DNA from: Leclercia adecarboxylata
GTDB taxonomy: Bacteria; Pseudomonadota; Gammaproteobacteria; Enterobacterales; Enterobacteriaceae
Direction of reading: 5' to 3'
Length of the DNA stretch: 64,000 nt
Assembly: GCF_023639785.1 (NCBI RefSeq)
Contig: NZ_CP098325.1
Coordinates: 1,116,001 to 1,180,000 of the forward strand
Part shown: piece after piece, positions 28,367 to 36,058 of the stretch
Layout: every line of letters begins with the position of its first letter
Position numbering within the stretch: the stretch's first letter is position 1
Notes under the pieces: generated by a model
The model's input: only the letters and a program-made list of their open reading frames with translations
What the model was told of the DNA's origin: nothing
Database searches by the model: none
Program-made: the position numbers and the translations under genes

Positions 28367-28582
28367 ATGACGTTTTTTCGCGCGTGGCGTTTGCTGGTCT
28401 GGATAACTATCGCCACGTTGCTGTTAACGATGGTTGTCACCGCAGCATCGATTTTGACGCTGGGACTGGTTCAGTTCCTTTGCCCTGGTTCGCTGGCAAC
28501 GTACATAAGATCGCTGATTCACGACTTACAGTTTGTGCTGCTGGCGATGCTGCATTCTACGCCCGGAATGGTAGCGGTTTAA
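28367..28582 (+). CDS. Small hydrophobic membrane protein
   Basis: A 71-residue frame starts 33 bases after the ribbon-helix-helix gene with AGGG nine bases upstream. Its N-terminus is basic (FFRAWR) and about residues 10-38 form a long hydrophobic segment (LLVWITIATLLLTMVV). Its position after a small DNA-binding protein resembles a toxin or a membrane partner. An overlapping frame (28384-28647) has no membrane or domain character. I do not recognise a family. Confidence 0.4.
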   Translation: MTFFRAWRLLVWITIATLLLTMVVTAASILTLGLVQFLCPGSLATYIRSLIHDLQFVLLAMLHSTPGMVAV

Positions 28583-28732
28583 CGTACCGCGACTCAGGAT
28601 CTAAACGTATTCTGAAAGAGAAATTAACCTGGTTAAATAACCAGTAAAAAGGCGGTTTTTTCACCCATGCGGGAGTAGTATGGCGGCGGGTGCCTGATGC
28701 TTTCTGAGCTCAGGCAGGTGCGGAGATGCAGA

Positions 28733-28788
28733 AAGCAAAAGCCCCGGAGATGTTTCCATCAACCGGGGCTACCACTCCAAACCCAAAC
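28733..28788 (-). ncRNA. Sok-type antisense RNA of the hok locus
   Basis: On the minus strand TTGCCT (28823-28818) and TACCAT (28800-28795), 17 bases apart, form a promoter directed into the hok leader. AGCCCCGG (28740-28747) and CCGGGGCT (28763-28770) form the terminator stem, followed on that strand by TTTTGCTTT. This gives an RNA of about 55 nt antisense to the hok translation-control region. Ends are estimates. Confidence 0.7.
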
Positions 28789-28827
28789 ATTTGGATGGTA
28801 GCCTCTTCTTAGCAAGGAGGCAATGAC

Positions 28828-28980
28828 ATGCTTAACAAGTACGCCTTTGCGGCGATCCTGGTACTGGGTTTAACTGTGCTGGGAGTCACGTTTCTGGTTC
28901 ATGAGCAGTTATGCGAACTGAGCTTTAAGGAAGGTGGCAGAGAACTGAAAGCTGTTCTCGCTTGCGAAGCGAAGAAGTAG
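28828..28980 (+). CDS. hokE: HokE-like type I toxin, small membrane protein
   Basis: A 50-residue Hok/Gef protein begins MLNKYAFAAILVLGLTVLG, contains the conserved LCEL segment after one membrane helix, and ends ELKAVLACEAKK. E. coli HokE (MLTKYALVAV start, SLCEF, EFKAVLAYEPKK end) is also 50 residues. AAGGAGG lies seven bases before ATG 28828. Toxic when translated; a Sok-type RNA overlaps the leader. Position downstream of ybdK and upstream of entD matches E. coli hokE, with inserted genes on both sides. Confidence 0.9.
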   Translation: MLNKYAFAAILVLGLTVLGVTFLVHEQLCELSFKEGGRELKAVLACEAKK

Positions 28981-29043
28981 CGGTATGCGGGGAGCAATCC
29001 CCGCTTATCCAGTTGTCGGTTTGGTACAGGCACCCGTTTATTT

Positions 29044-29076
29044 GCCCCGTCTGGTTTCGCCAGGCGGGGCATTTTT
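29044..29076 (+). terminator. Terminator after hokE
   Basis: GCCCCGTCTGG (29044-29054) and CCAGGCGGGGC (29060-29070) pair around TTTCG and are followed by ATTTTT on the plus strand. It also directly abuts the minus-strand kinase stop. Confidence 0.85.
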
Positions 29077-30574
29077 ACGCCCGTACTCGCTTAACCGTCT
29101 CCTGCCAGGCTTGCCAGCGGGTCTGCAACCGGGCGTGACGCGCCATGTCTGGCATAAAGGTGACATGTTCCGGCAGATACTGGCGCAGCTGGGCGGTAGT
29201 CAGGTTAAACAGCGCCTTCCGCGCCAGCAGTGCCGCGCCCATCGCCGAGAGTTCGGCCACGTCGCTGCGCATCACCGGGCAGCCGAGCAGATCTGCCTGG
29301 TACTGCATCAGCCAGTCGTTTTTCGTCGGCCCACCGTCGACCATCAGCGCGTTCAGGGTAAAGCCCGGATGGACGCGCATCGCCTCAACGACATCGGCAA
29401 TCTGATAGGCGATCGACTCCAGCGCCGCGCGGATCAGATGCGCGCGCTTCACGCCGCGGCTCAGGCCGTGGATCATCCCGCGGGCATTCTCGTCCCACCA
29501 GGGGGCGCCAAGCCCGGTCAGGGCCGGGACAAAATAGACGCCGAGGGTCGAGTCCACCGAGCGGGGCAGGGTGTTCAGCTCATGGGTCAGCTCCGCCTGC
29601 GACAGCTCGCTTAACCCGGTGCTGTCCGCCATCCAGGCCACCGCGTCGCCGGTGTGGGGAATATTACCCTCCAGCCCGAAGACCAGCGAATCACCGTCAT
29701 GCCATGCCACGGTCGTGGCGAGGGCGCTGACGTCACTGCGGGCGGAATCCACCGGCGCCATCACCGACGAGCCGGTGCCGTAGGTCGCTTTCACGCAGCC
29801 TTCGGCGCCCAGACCGTGGGCAAACAGCGCCGCGTGGGAGTCGCCGATCGTTGCCATCACCGGCAGTCCCTCAGGAATGAACGGGCAGCCACGGGTGTAA
29901 CCGAACAGGCCGCTGGAGGGTCTGATATCAGGCAGCGCCGCGCGCGGAATGCCAAACAGCGCCAGCATCTGCGGGTCCCAGTCGGCGCTGTGCAGGCTCA
30001 TCAGCTGGGTGCGGGCGGCGTTGGCGTAGTCGCAGCGAAACGCCTGGCCCTGCGTCAGGTGCCACAGCAGCCAGCTGTCCACGGTGCCGAGGCAGATCTC
30101 GCCCCGGGCGGCACGCCGTGCGCCGTCGGGGGTGTTATCCAGTAGCCAGCGCATTTTGGAGGCCGAGAACAGCGGCGCGATGGGCAGGCCCGTTGTCGCC
30201 TTGATCTGCGGGCCGTGGCCCTGCTCACGCAGCTGGTGACAAAAGGCCGCGGTGCGGGAACACTGCCAGCTCAGCGCCGGGGCGATGGGTTTGCCGGTCG
30301 CCCGATCCCAGCCCACCACGGTTTCACGCTGGTTGCTGATCGCCAGCGCGGCCACCCGCTCCACCCCGACGGTGGCGATGGCGCGGGCCACCACCTCAAG
30401 GGAGGCGTCCACCAGCAGCCCGGCGGACTGTTCAACCCAGCCTTCGTGCGGGGTCTGGATGGCCAGCGCCCGGGAGAAACTCGCCACCACATGCCCGTTC
30501 GCATCCAGCGCCACCGCTTTGGCATTGGTGGTGCCCTCATCGAGAGCGATGATGATGTCCTTGGTCACCGACAT
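29075..30574 (-). CDS. FGGY-family carbohydrate kinase
   Basis: The 499-residue kinase has the N-terminal ALDEGTTNAKA phosphate loop (10-20), AISNQRETVVGWDRATGKPI, IGDSHAALFAHGLG, TYGTGSSVMA, and the C-terminal VDGGPTKNDWLMQYQADLLG. The sequence is glycerol-kinase-like. As the last gene of the transketolase operon it should phosphorylate the ketose made by the adjacent isomerase. Apulose kinase of the D-apiose transketolase pathway is the best guess; glycerol, erythrulose or xylulose-type substrates are alternatives. Confidence 0.85.
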   Translation of the reverse strand: MSVTKDIIIALDEGTTNAKAVALDANGHVVASFSRALAIQTPHEGWVEQSAGLLVDASLEVVARAIATVGVERVAALAISNQRETVVGWDRATGKPIAPALSWQCSRTAAFCHQLREQGHGPQIKATTGLPIAPLFSASKMRWLLDNTPDGARRAARGEICLGTVDSWLLWHLTQGQAFRCDYANAARTQLMSLHSADWDPQMLALFGIPRAALPDIRPSSGLFGYTRGCPFIPEGLPVMATIGDSHAALFAHGLGAEGCVKATYGTGSSVMAPVDSARSDVSALATTVAWHDGDSLVFGLEGNIPHTGDAVAWMADSTGLSELSQAELTHELNTLPRSVDSTLGVYFVPALTGLGAPWWDENARGMIHGLSRGVKRAHLIRAALESIAYQIADVVEAMRVHPGFTLNALMVDGGPTKNDWLMQYQADLLGCPVMRSDVAELSAMGAALLARKALFNLTTAQLRQYLPEHVTFMPDMARHARLQTRWQAWQETVKRVRA

Positions 30575-30588
30575 AGCGGCCTCCTGCC

Positions 30589-32007
30589 TTAGCGATGGAG
30601 ATAGGTTGAGACGCCGAGGTAGCGGGTGAACGCCTCGTGCAGGATCTCCGCGCTGGCGGAGTGGTTCATCGCCACGTGATGCTCAAAGCCGTTGCGGCAG
30701 ATCCAGTTCAGCAGGTTCTCCAGATGCGGCACCTGGATCACCGCCCGGCAGCCCACCGTATCCAGCGGATCGTCCACCGACTGGCCCTGGCCCACGTAGG
30801 CTTTAATTTCCCCGGTCAGATCGTCGGTGCTCAGGCGGAAATAGGTCAGCGGCCCGCTTTTCAGGCGACCGTGGACCGCGCCGCAGGTGTTCTCTTTCCC
30901 CACCGTGGTACCGATGATATCGGCGGTGCCCATGTGCGGCGATTCGAGGCTTGCGGCAGCGAAGTTACCGCAGTGGAACAGAACGCATTTGTCGCGATCG
31001 TCGCCGAAATTGTTGTTCCAGTCGGCAATGGATGCCGGATTCATATTGCTGCTCGCCAGGGCGAACATGGAAAGCGCCCCCATCACGTCCACTTCGCAGG
31101 CGCTCGGCATCAGCTGGCCGGACATCACGCTCATGATCGAGCAGACGTTAATCCCGAGGTTCTCCTGCAGCGAGGTCCAGCACTGGATCGCCGTGGTGTC
31201 GATGTCGTTGGCGACCACCCACTCGCTGATGACCACGAACAGCTTGGCCATGGTGATCAGCTTCTCCGGTGGAATGCGGCTGGCGTCGGCGTTGTCGATC
31301 AGGATCCGGCGCTTCTCATCCACGCGGATATCGTCATCGCGCAGGGTTTTGATCCGGGTAAAGACTTCAGACAGGTCGAGGGTTTCCACGGCAATGCCCA
31401 GGCGTTCCAGCAATTTTTCGCTGTAGCGCACGGTGTTAAAGCCCGCCGGACGGGCACCAATGGCCCCCACGCGCACGCCGCGCATGCTGCTCACCACGCG
31501 GCAGACCTGCTCGAAACGCCGCAGATCCTGCGCAAACACCTCGCCGTTGAGGGCGCAGACGTGCTGGGTGGTAAGGGTGAAGGGAATACCGTACTGGCGC
31601 AGGTTATTGCACAGGGAGATCTTGCCGCAGAAGCTGTCCCGACGGGTCGCCAGCCCCATTTTGTCGAGGTTGTCCTCCTCGGCCTGCACCAGCACGGGCA
31701 CGTTCAGGCCGGAGAGACGCAGGGTCTCGGCGATGGCTTTTTCATCACCAAAGTTAGGCAGCACCACCACCACGCCGTGAATGCTGTCGCGATGGGCGCG
31801 AAACAGGTCGGCACAGGCTTTGGCGTCCTGGCGGGTTTCCACCCCGCCGAGTTCGGTCTGGCTGGGATCGAGCATAATGGTGTTGATACCCAGGCGGCCA
31901 AACAGGGCAATTGCCTGCTCGCGCGCTTCCGCCACCAGATAGCTCGGGAAAAATCCGCGGTTGCCGATGACCACGCCCATTGTCAGTTGTTGAGGAATTC
32001 GGGACAT
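30589..32007 (-). CDS. L-fucose/L-arabinose isomerase-family protein
   Basis: From ATG 32007 (GGAGAG upstream) the product is 472 residues with FucI/AraA-fold features (MGVVIGNRGFFPSYLV start, QCWTSLQENLGINVCSIMS, ACEVDVMGALSMFAL, VLFHCGN). In this family the equivalent Glu/Asp and His residues hold Mn2+ and catalyse aldose-ketose conversion. Here it probably converts the imported aldose into the ketose used by the kinase. An upstream in-frame start at 32046 would overlap the transketolase stop and is rejected. Confidence 0.82.
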   Translation of the reverse strand: MSRIPQQLTMGVVIGNRGFFPSYLVAEAREQAIALFGRLGINTIMLDPSQTELGGVETRQDAKACADLFRAHRDSIHGVVVVLPNFGDEKAIAETLRLSGLNVPVLVQAEEDNLDKMGLATRRDSFCGKISLCNNLRQYGIPFTLTTQHVCALNGEVFAQDLRRFEQVCRVVSSMRGVRVGAIGARPAGFNTVRYSEKLLERLGIAVETLDLSEVFTRIKTLRDDDIRVDEKRRILIDNADASRIPPEKLITMAKLFVVISEWVVANDIDTTAIQCWTSLQENLGINVCSIMSVMSGQLMPSACEVDVMGALSMFALASSNMNPASIADWNNNFGDDRDKCVLFHCGNFAAASLESPHMGTADIIGTTVGKENTCGAVHGRLKSGPLTYFRLSTDDLTGEIKAYVGQGQSVDDPLDTVGCRAVIQVPHLENLLNWICRNGFEHHVAMNHSASAEILHEAFTRYLGVSTYLHR

Positions 32008-32039
32008 TGCTTCTCTCCAGTAAGATGTTGTTGTTATTT

Positions 32040-32990
32040 TCAGCAAACCTGTCGCGTCAGCATTTCCCGGGCGTGTTTCACTACCCCAGCGACATCAATT
32101 TCATGGCGTGCCCGCGTTGACGCTCTGTCGGCGGCAATCGCGTACTGCCCATCCGGGATCCCCAGACGTTTCAGCGGCACGGCGCAGCCCGCTTCGGCCA
32201 GCACTTCAGCCACCAGGCTGCCAACGCCGCCGTTGACGTTATGCTCCTCAACGCTCACCACCGCCCTGCACGGGGCGATGGCGGCCAGCAATTGTTGGGT
32301 ATCACAGGGACGAATAGATGGAACGCTGATAACAGTGGCGTCAATACCTTCTTCCGCGAGTTGTGCGGCAGCTTGCACAATTTCATGCACCGTTGACCCC
32401 ATCGCCACCAGGGCCACATCGTGACCTGCGCGCAGAACGTCGATTTTGCCTGGCGCAAAACGGTAGCTCTCATCATGCAGTTCCGGCAGGGCTTTGCCGT
32501 CGAGGCGGATATAGACCGGGCCCACGTGATCGAGGGCGTAGTCGATGATCTGGCGGCACTCGTTCGGGCTCGACGGGGCGTAAATTTCGATATTGCCGAA
32601 GCCGCGCATGATGGCAATGTCGTCGATGCTGTGGTGGGTGCTGGCGAGGGGGCCATAGCTGGCACCCGCGTTCAGGCCAAACAGCTTCACGTTGGTGTTG
32701 TTGTAGCAGATGTCGACTTTGATCTGCTCGTTAGCGCGGGAGATCAAAAACGGTGCCGCGTTACAGGTGACGGCAATCTTGCCGCCGATCGCCAGACCGG
32801 CCGCCGCGCCAACCAGCGTCTGCTCGGCGATGCCGACGTTCACCAGACGCCCCGGAAAACGCTGCATAAACGGGGAGATTTTTGCCGTGGAGGTGGAGTC
32901 CGCTACCACCGGCACCAGGTCGATGCCGCGTTCAACGGCATCGATAAAGGCATCAACCATCACCGTGGCGAGGTGTTCGCTATTACTCAT
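32040..32990 (-). CDS. Transketolase, C-terminal subunit (split type)
   Basis: The 316-residue protein holds the pyrimidine-binding and C-terminal domains (VADSTSTAKISPFMQRFPGRLVNVGIAEQTLVGAAAGLA with the catalytic Glu in GIAEQ). It needs the N-terminal subunit encoded just upstream; their frames overlap by eight bases (ATGAGTAA), suggesting coupled synthesis of equal amounts. Candidate B subunit of apulose-4-phosphate transketolase. Confidence 0.9.
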   Translation of the reverse strand: MSNSEHLATVMVDAFIDAVERGIDLVPVVADSTSTAKISPFMQRFPGRLVNVGIAEQTLVGAAAGLAIGGKIAVTCNAAPFLISRANEQIKVDICYNNTNVKLFGLNAGASYGPLASTHHSIDDIAIMRGFGNIEIYAPSSPNECRQIIDYALDHVGPVYIRLDGKALPELHDESYRFAPGKIDVLRAGHDVALVAMGSTVHEIVQAAAQLAEEGIDATVISVPSIRPCDTQQLLAAIAPCRAVVSVEEHNVNGGVGSLVAEVLAEAGCAVPLKRLGIPDGQYAIAADRASTRARHEIDVAGVVKHAREMLTRQVC

Positions 32991-33813
32991 CTTTCAGTTC
33001 CTCCAGCGCCAGTTCAACTTCTTCCCCTTTTGGCACCCGGTGGTGCCATTCAGGCCGTCCCTGAATAAAGGATATTCCCGCTCCCTTGGTGGTGTGGGCG
33101 ATCACCACATGGGGCTTACCGTTGGGCTTCAACCCTTCCAGGGTGGCGACCACGTCAGCCATGTCGTTGCCGTTGCAGGCGGTCACTTCCAGTCCGAAGG
33201 CTTTCCACTTCTCATCCAGCGGATCGGTGTTGAGGATCTCTCTGGTGGAGCCCGCCAGCTGGAGGTTGTTTTTGTCGTTGATAATAAACAGGTTATCCAG
33301 CTGGTAGTGGGATGCCACCAGCGCGGCCTCCCAGTTACTGCCTTCCGCCAGTTCACCGTCGCCGGTCACCACAAACACCCGGCGCTTGCTGTTGTTGCGT
33401 TTTGCCGCCAGGGCGATCCCCACCGCTACCGGCAGGCCATGGCCCAGCGCCCCGGTGTTAAGCTCAATGCCCGGGGTTTTGTGTTTCACCGGATGGCCGG
33501 GCAGGTGAGAATCGGCGTGCTGATAGGTGGCGAGCCACTCCACCGGGATAAAACCGGCTTCGGCGAGCACGCAGTAGTACCCGCCTACCGCGTGGCCTTT
33601 CGACTGGATGTAGATATCGCGTTCATCGCTCTCCTGCAGTGCCGGGGAGCAGTTCAGAATGCGAAAGTAGAGGGCGGTGAGCAGTTCGACCTGGGACAGA
33701 TCGGCCCCGGTATGGCCGCCCGCCGGGCTTTCGGCATTTAGCACGATGATCCGGCGACGAATCGAGCGTGCCCGGGTTTCGAGCTCCGTGATGGAGAGCG
33801 AAAACGGATTCAT
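32983..33813 (-). CDS. Transketolase, N-terminal subunit (split type)
   Basis: The 276-residue protein carries the thiamine-diphosphate motif GDGELAEGSNWEA...NDKNN and the SPAGGHTGADLSQVELL and KGHAVGGYYCVLAEAG blocks of transketolase N-terminal domains. It is the first gene of the operon, with AGGAGG nine bases upstream of ATG 33813. Candidate A subunit of apulose-4-phosphate transketolase; a generic pentose-phosphate or sulfo-sugar role is possible. Confidence 0.9.
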   Translation of the reverse strand: MNPFSLSITELETRARSIRRRIIVLNAESPAGGHTGADLSQVELLTALYFRILNCSPALQESDERDIYIQSKGHAVGGYYCVLAEAGFIPVEWLATYQHADSHLPGHPVKHKTPGIELNTGALGHGLPVAVGIALAAKRNNSKRRVFVVTGDGELAEGSNWEAALVASHYQLDNLFIINDKNNLQLAGSTREILNTDPLDEKWKAFGLEVTACNGNDMADVVATLEGLKPNGKPHVVIAHTTKGAGISFIQGRPEWHHRVPKGEEVELALEELKDE

Positions 33814-33843
33814 AACATACCTCCTGAATTTATAATCTGTTGT

Positions 33844-33950
33844 GAATAATTATTCCAGCCAGGTAAAAAAACGCTCTGCAATGAAGGATCCCAGCGGGTT
33901 TCATCCTCTAAAACAGCAGGTTTTTAACCTTCTTGAATATATATTCAATG
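33844..33950. promoter_or_regulatory. Operator region of the transketolase operon
   Basis: TTGAATATATATTCAA (33935-33950) is a perfect 16-base palindrome. GAATAATTATTC (33844-33855), closer to the gene, is a second perfect palindrome with the same GAATA/TATTC half-sites. The larger region is homologous to the promoter of the ABC operon at 41304. Likely sites for the SorC-type regulator at 36059 (inference). Confidence 0.6.
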
Positions 33951-33991
33951 CTGATTTATTATTCATGTAATGTAAGATATGCCCAGTCAGA

Positions 33992-34062
33992 GGGTTTGTC
34001 TACGGTTTGCGCGGGCATATTTCGAAGAAAGGAGAAAAGGATCACATTTGCCTGGCAGATCG
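33992..34062 (+). repeat. 71-bp direct repeat, left copy
   Basis: This copy differs from 35920-35990 at only two of 71 positions. The pair brackets the type VI secretion cassette. The shared sequence includes GTCTACGGTTTGCGCGG and AAAGGAGAAAAGGATCACA, and is part of the control region ahead of the SorC regulator. Confidence 0.9.
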
Positions 34063-34086
34063 AATGGGCGCTTTGAGGAGAACGTT

Positions 34087-34179
34087 ATGTCGAAGCAGGG
34101 GCTCAGTCCGGAAGAAGACCCGATCATCGGCATGGCGCAGGCGCAAAATTTATCTTTGCAGGGTCGCCGGTCTACATAA
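34087..34179 (+). pseudogene. Relic of a SorC-family regulator gene
   Basis: After GAGGAGAACGTT, which parallels the intact gene's leader AAGGGGAATGTT, a frame begins MSKQ as the intact regulator at 36059 does. It then jumps to GLSPEEDPIIGMAQAQ, equivalent to VLSAEEDPVIGMELAQ about 260 residues into the intact protein, and soon stops. So about 80% of the gene has been deleted. The remaining codons differ from those of the intact gene, pointing to a diverged allele rather than a recent copy. Confidence 0.75.
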
Positions 34180-34180
34180 G

Positions 34181-34500
34181 GGCTGTAAAAGGCTATAGAG
34201 AAAATGGTTTGGCAAGACCTGAGGCAATTGTAGTGATTTTTATTTGAAAGGGTTGCGAAGGCAGACTAATAAAACATGTTGACCTCAGTCATACCATTAT
34301 TAATGGGCCGTTTAAATATCAATATGAATTGTTTAAATATTAGTTATGCTAACGAAAAGACAGAAAGGTGCTCTGTTTAGCGCTTAGCGATATGTAATAT
34401 TATAAACGAAATCAATGCATTATCTATTTTTATTCAGAACATAAATAATTGTACAATTTTACGCCGATGATACGATAAATCCTTCTTACTGGAGGGATAA
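34181..34500. other. AT-rich region before the type VI cassette, no gene seen
   Basis: About 320 bases of low GC content between the regulator relic and the effector gene. No supported coding frame. GGAGGG at its end (34491-34496) is the ribosome site for the effector gene. It probably contains the cassette promoter. Confidence 0.5.
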
Positions 34501-35043
34501 ATGTTGAATGGAATAAATCGCGGAGGTCTGCGGTTATTGACCCTTGGTGAAATTAACCTGGCCCGCACGCTCTACGCTTTTAGTATTCGTTATAACGAAG
34601 TATGGATTCACCGCAGCAGCTATCTTCCTTTCAATATGCAGGCGAACAACGTCGCCATGGCGCCAAACGGCGAAATATATTTTCAGGAAGGGGTGTATGA
34701 GCCTGATTTTTCACAGCCACACGTCAAAAATGATCGCATAGGCGGTCAGCACCTATTTCTGCATGAAATGATGCATGTCTGGCAACACCAGCGCGGGATG
34801 ATGGTAAGAACGCGTGGCGCATTCTCTTGGGCTGTTGATTACAACTATGAGCTCACTAAACCAAATTTGATGGACTACGGCATAGAAAATCAGGCATGTA
34901 TCGTGAGTGATTACTGGTTGCTGAAAACCTATGGATTCGGTAATCGAAACGACCTGTATCGCCTCAAAAACTATGACCCGTCAGAGCCTGTCCTCAAACT
35001 CATGGCTCGATATCAGAAAGTGCTTGGGAGTTTCCCTCATTGA
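34501..35043 (+). CDS. Metallopeptidase-like type VI secretion effector
   Basis: The 180-residue protein has a zinc-protease motif HEMMH (88-92), with H88, E89 and H92, in LFLHEMMHVWQHQRG. The N-terminal part (LRLLTLGEINLARTLYAFSIRYNEVWIHR) recalls the Rhs/Vgr-associated domain of type VI effectors. There is no signal peptide, which fits delivery by a secretion machine. It overlaps the next gene by four bases (TTGA), as toxin-immunity pairs often do, and an hcp gene follows. Target and activity are inferred. Confidence 0.75.
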   Translation: MLNGINRGGLRLLTLGEINLARTLYAFSIRYNEVWIHRSSYLPFNMQANNVAMAPNGEIYFQEGVYEPDFSQPHVKNDRIGGQHLFLHEMMHVWQHQRGMMVRTRGAFSWAVDYNYELTKPNLMDYGIENQACIVSDYWLLKTYGFGNRNDLYRLKNYDPSEPVLKLMARYQKVLGSFPH

Positions 35044-35381
35044 AACGCTACTTATCCTTAATTCTGTTATCTGTAACCCTTGTCGGATGTGGTAAAGGCG
35101 ATCGAGCAGCCCCCTGGCGCTCGATCATCGTTGATAAGGGACATGTTTGCTTTTCGGTGGATAAAACCGATGTCCTGAGTCGCTATAACATTTCTTCAAT
35201 GCAGGGCGGAGAATACACAGAATTTGCTACTAATGAGCACGTTGCTCTCTCCTATCCAGACTCCTGTTTAAATCTGATGCTTAGGCCAGGTTATACCTAT
35301 GGCGTGTCGTACACGCTTAATGGATCAAATTATCGCTACGTGTTCTTTATCGACAATGACTGGAACGTCTCAAGTAATTAA
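35040..35381 (+). CDS. Lipoprotein, candidate type VI immunity protein
   Basis: A TTG start overlaps the effector stop. The 113-residue product has a lipoprotein signal (MKRYLSLILLSVTLVGC, lipobox Cys17) and a small beta-rich domain with VCFSVDKTDVLSRYN and YGVSYTLNGSNYRYVFFIDNDW. An outer periplasmic lipoprotein next to a predicted periplasm-acting protease fits self-protection. Family resemblance is to putative type VI immunity periplasmic lipoproteins. Confidence 0.72.
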   Translation: MKRYLSLILLSVTLVGCGKGDRAAPWRSIIVDKGHVCFSVDKTDVLSRYNISSMQGGEYTEFATNEHVALSYPDSCLNLMLRPGYTYGVSYTLNGSNYRYVFFIDNDWNVSSN

Positions 35382-35395
35382 TCAGGGAAATAAAG

Positions 35396-35896
35396 ATGTC
35401 ATTACCAGCATATATGTATCTTTATGATGAAAATGGACAGATGATTAAAGGCAGTTGTATGGCGCTGGATCGTGAGGGTGCAATTGAAATTATGAACAGC
35501 AGTTACGGTGTCTTCCAGAGCACATGCCGCAACACCGGTAAACTTATGGGCGCGCGCGAACACAACGCTTTTACCCTGCACAAAGAGATTGATAAAACCT
35601 CGCCATATTTTGCGGTTGCAGTCTGCCAAAGTAAGCGGCTGCAAAAGGCAGTAATACACTATTACGACATCAACGAGGCTGGCATTGAATACGAGATTTA
35701 CAGAATTACGCTTACCAGCATTGTGATCATGTCAGTTAATGCTTCTCATGCTTATATCCCGGGTTCTCGCACGCCAGGAATGATGGAGAATATCGCAATT
35801 TCCTATTCAGGAATTGAGTGGTTTTATATCGAAGGAAATATCAAGTATGACGATGACTGGAGCCGCCCAGTGGGTTACAACCAGCAGAAAAATTAG
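35396..35896 (+). CDS. Hcp-family type VI secretion protein
   Basis: The 166-residue protein has Hcp features: short N-terminal MSLPAYMYLYDENGQMIKGS strand, HNAFTLHKEIDKTSP, and a C-terminal IEWFYIEGNIKYDDDWS. Hcp hexamers form the tube that is expelled by the type VI apparatus and can carry effectors in their lumen. No other type VI structural genes occur in the window, so this is an orphan hcp that depends on a machine elsewhere. AGGGA lies upstream of its ATG. Confidence 0.85.
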   Translation: MSLPAYMYLYDENGQMIKGSCMALDREGAIEIMNSSYGVFQSTCRNTGKLMGAREHNAFTLHKEIDKTSPYFAVAVCQSKRLQKAVIHYYDINEAGIEYEIYRITLTSIVIMSVNASHAYIPGSRTPGMMENIAISYSGIEWFYIEGNIKYDDDWSRPVGYNQQKN

Positions 35897-35919
35897 CAGG
35901 GAGTGCAGCGCCATAACCG

Positions 35920-35990
35920 GGGTTTGTCTACGGTTTGCGCGGTCATATTTCGAAGAAAGGAGAAAAGGATCACATTTGCCCGGCAGATCG
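35920..35990 (+). repeat. 71-bp direct repeat, right copy
   Basis: Right-hand copy of 33992-34062 with two differences. It starts 24 bases after the hcp stop and leads into the intact SorC regulator gene. Confidence 0.9.
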
Positions 35991-36058
35991 TCACGGCCCT
36001 TGCTTGTTAAATATTCAGTGATGAATAAAAATAACGGCAGCCGATTAAGGGGAATGTT

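Noticed and set aside
28384..28647. An 87-codon frame overlapping the small membrane gene
   Set aside because: No ribosome site or domain; the overlapping 71-residue frame has clear membrane character.
30637..32424. A 595-codon open frame on the plus strand
   Set aside because: It lies antisense to the isomerase and transketolase genes, has no recognisable domain, and is a GC-codon-bias shadow.
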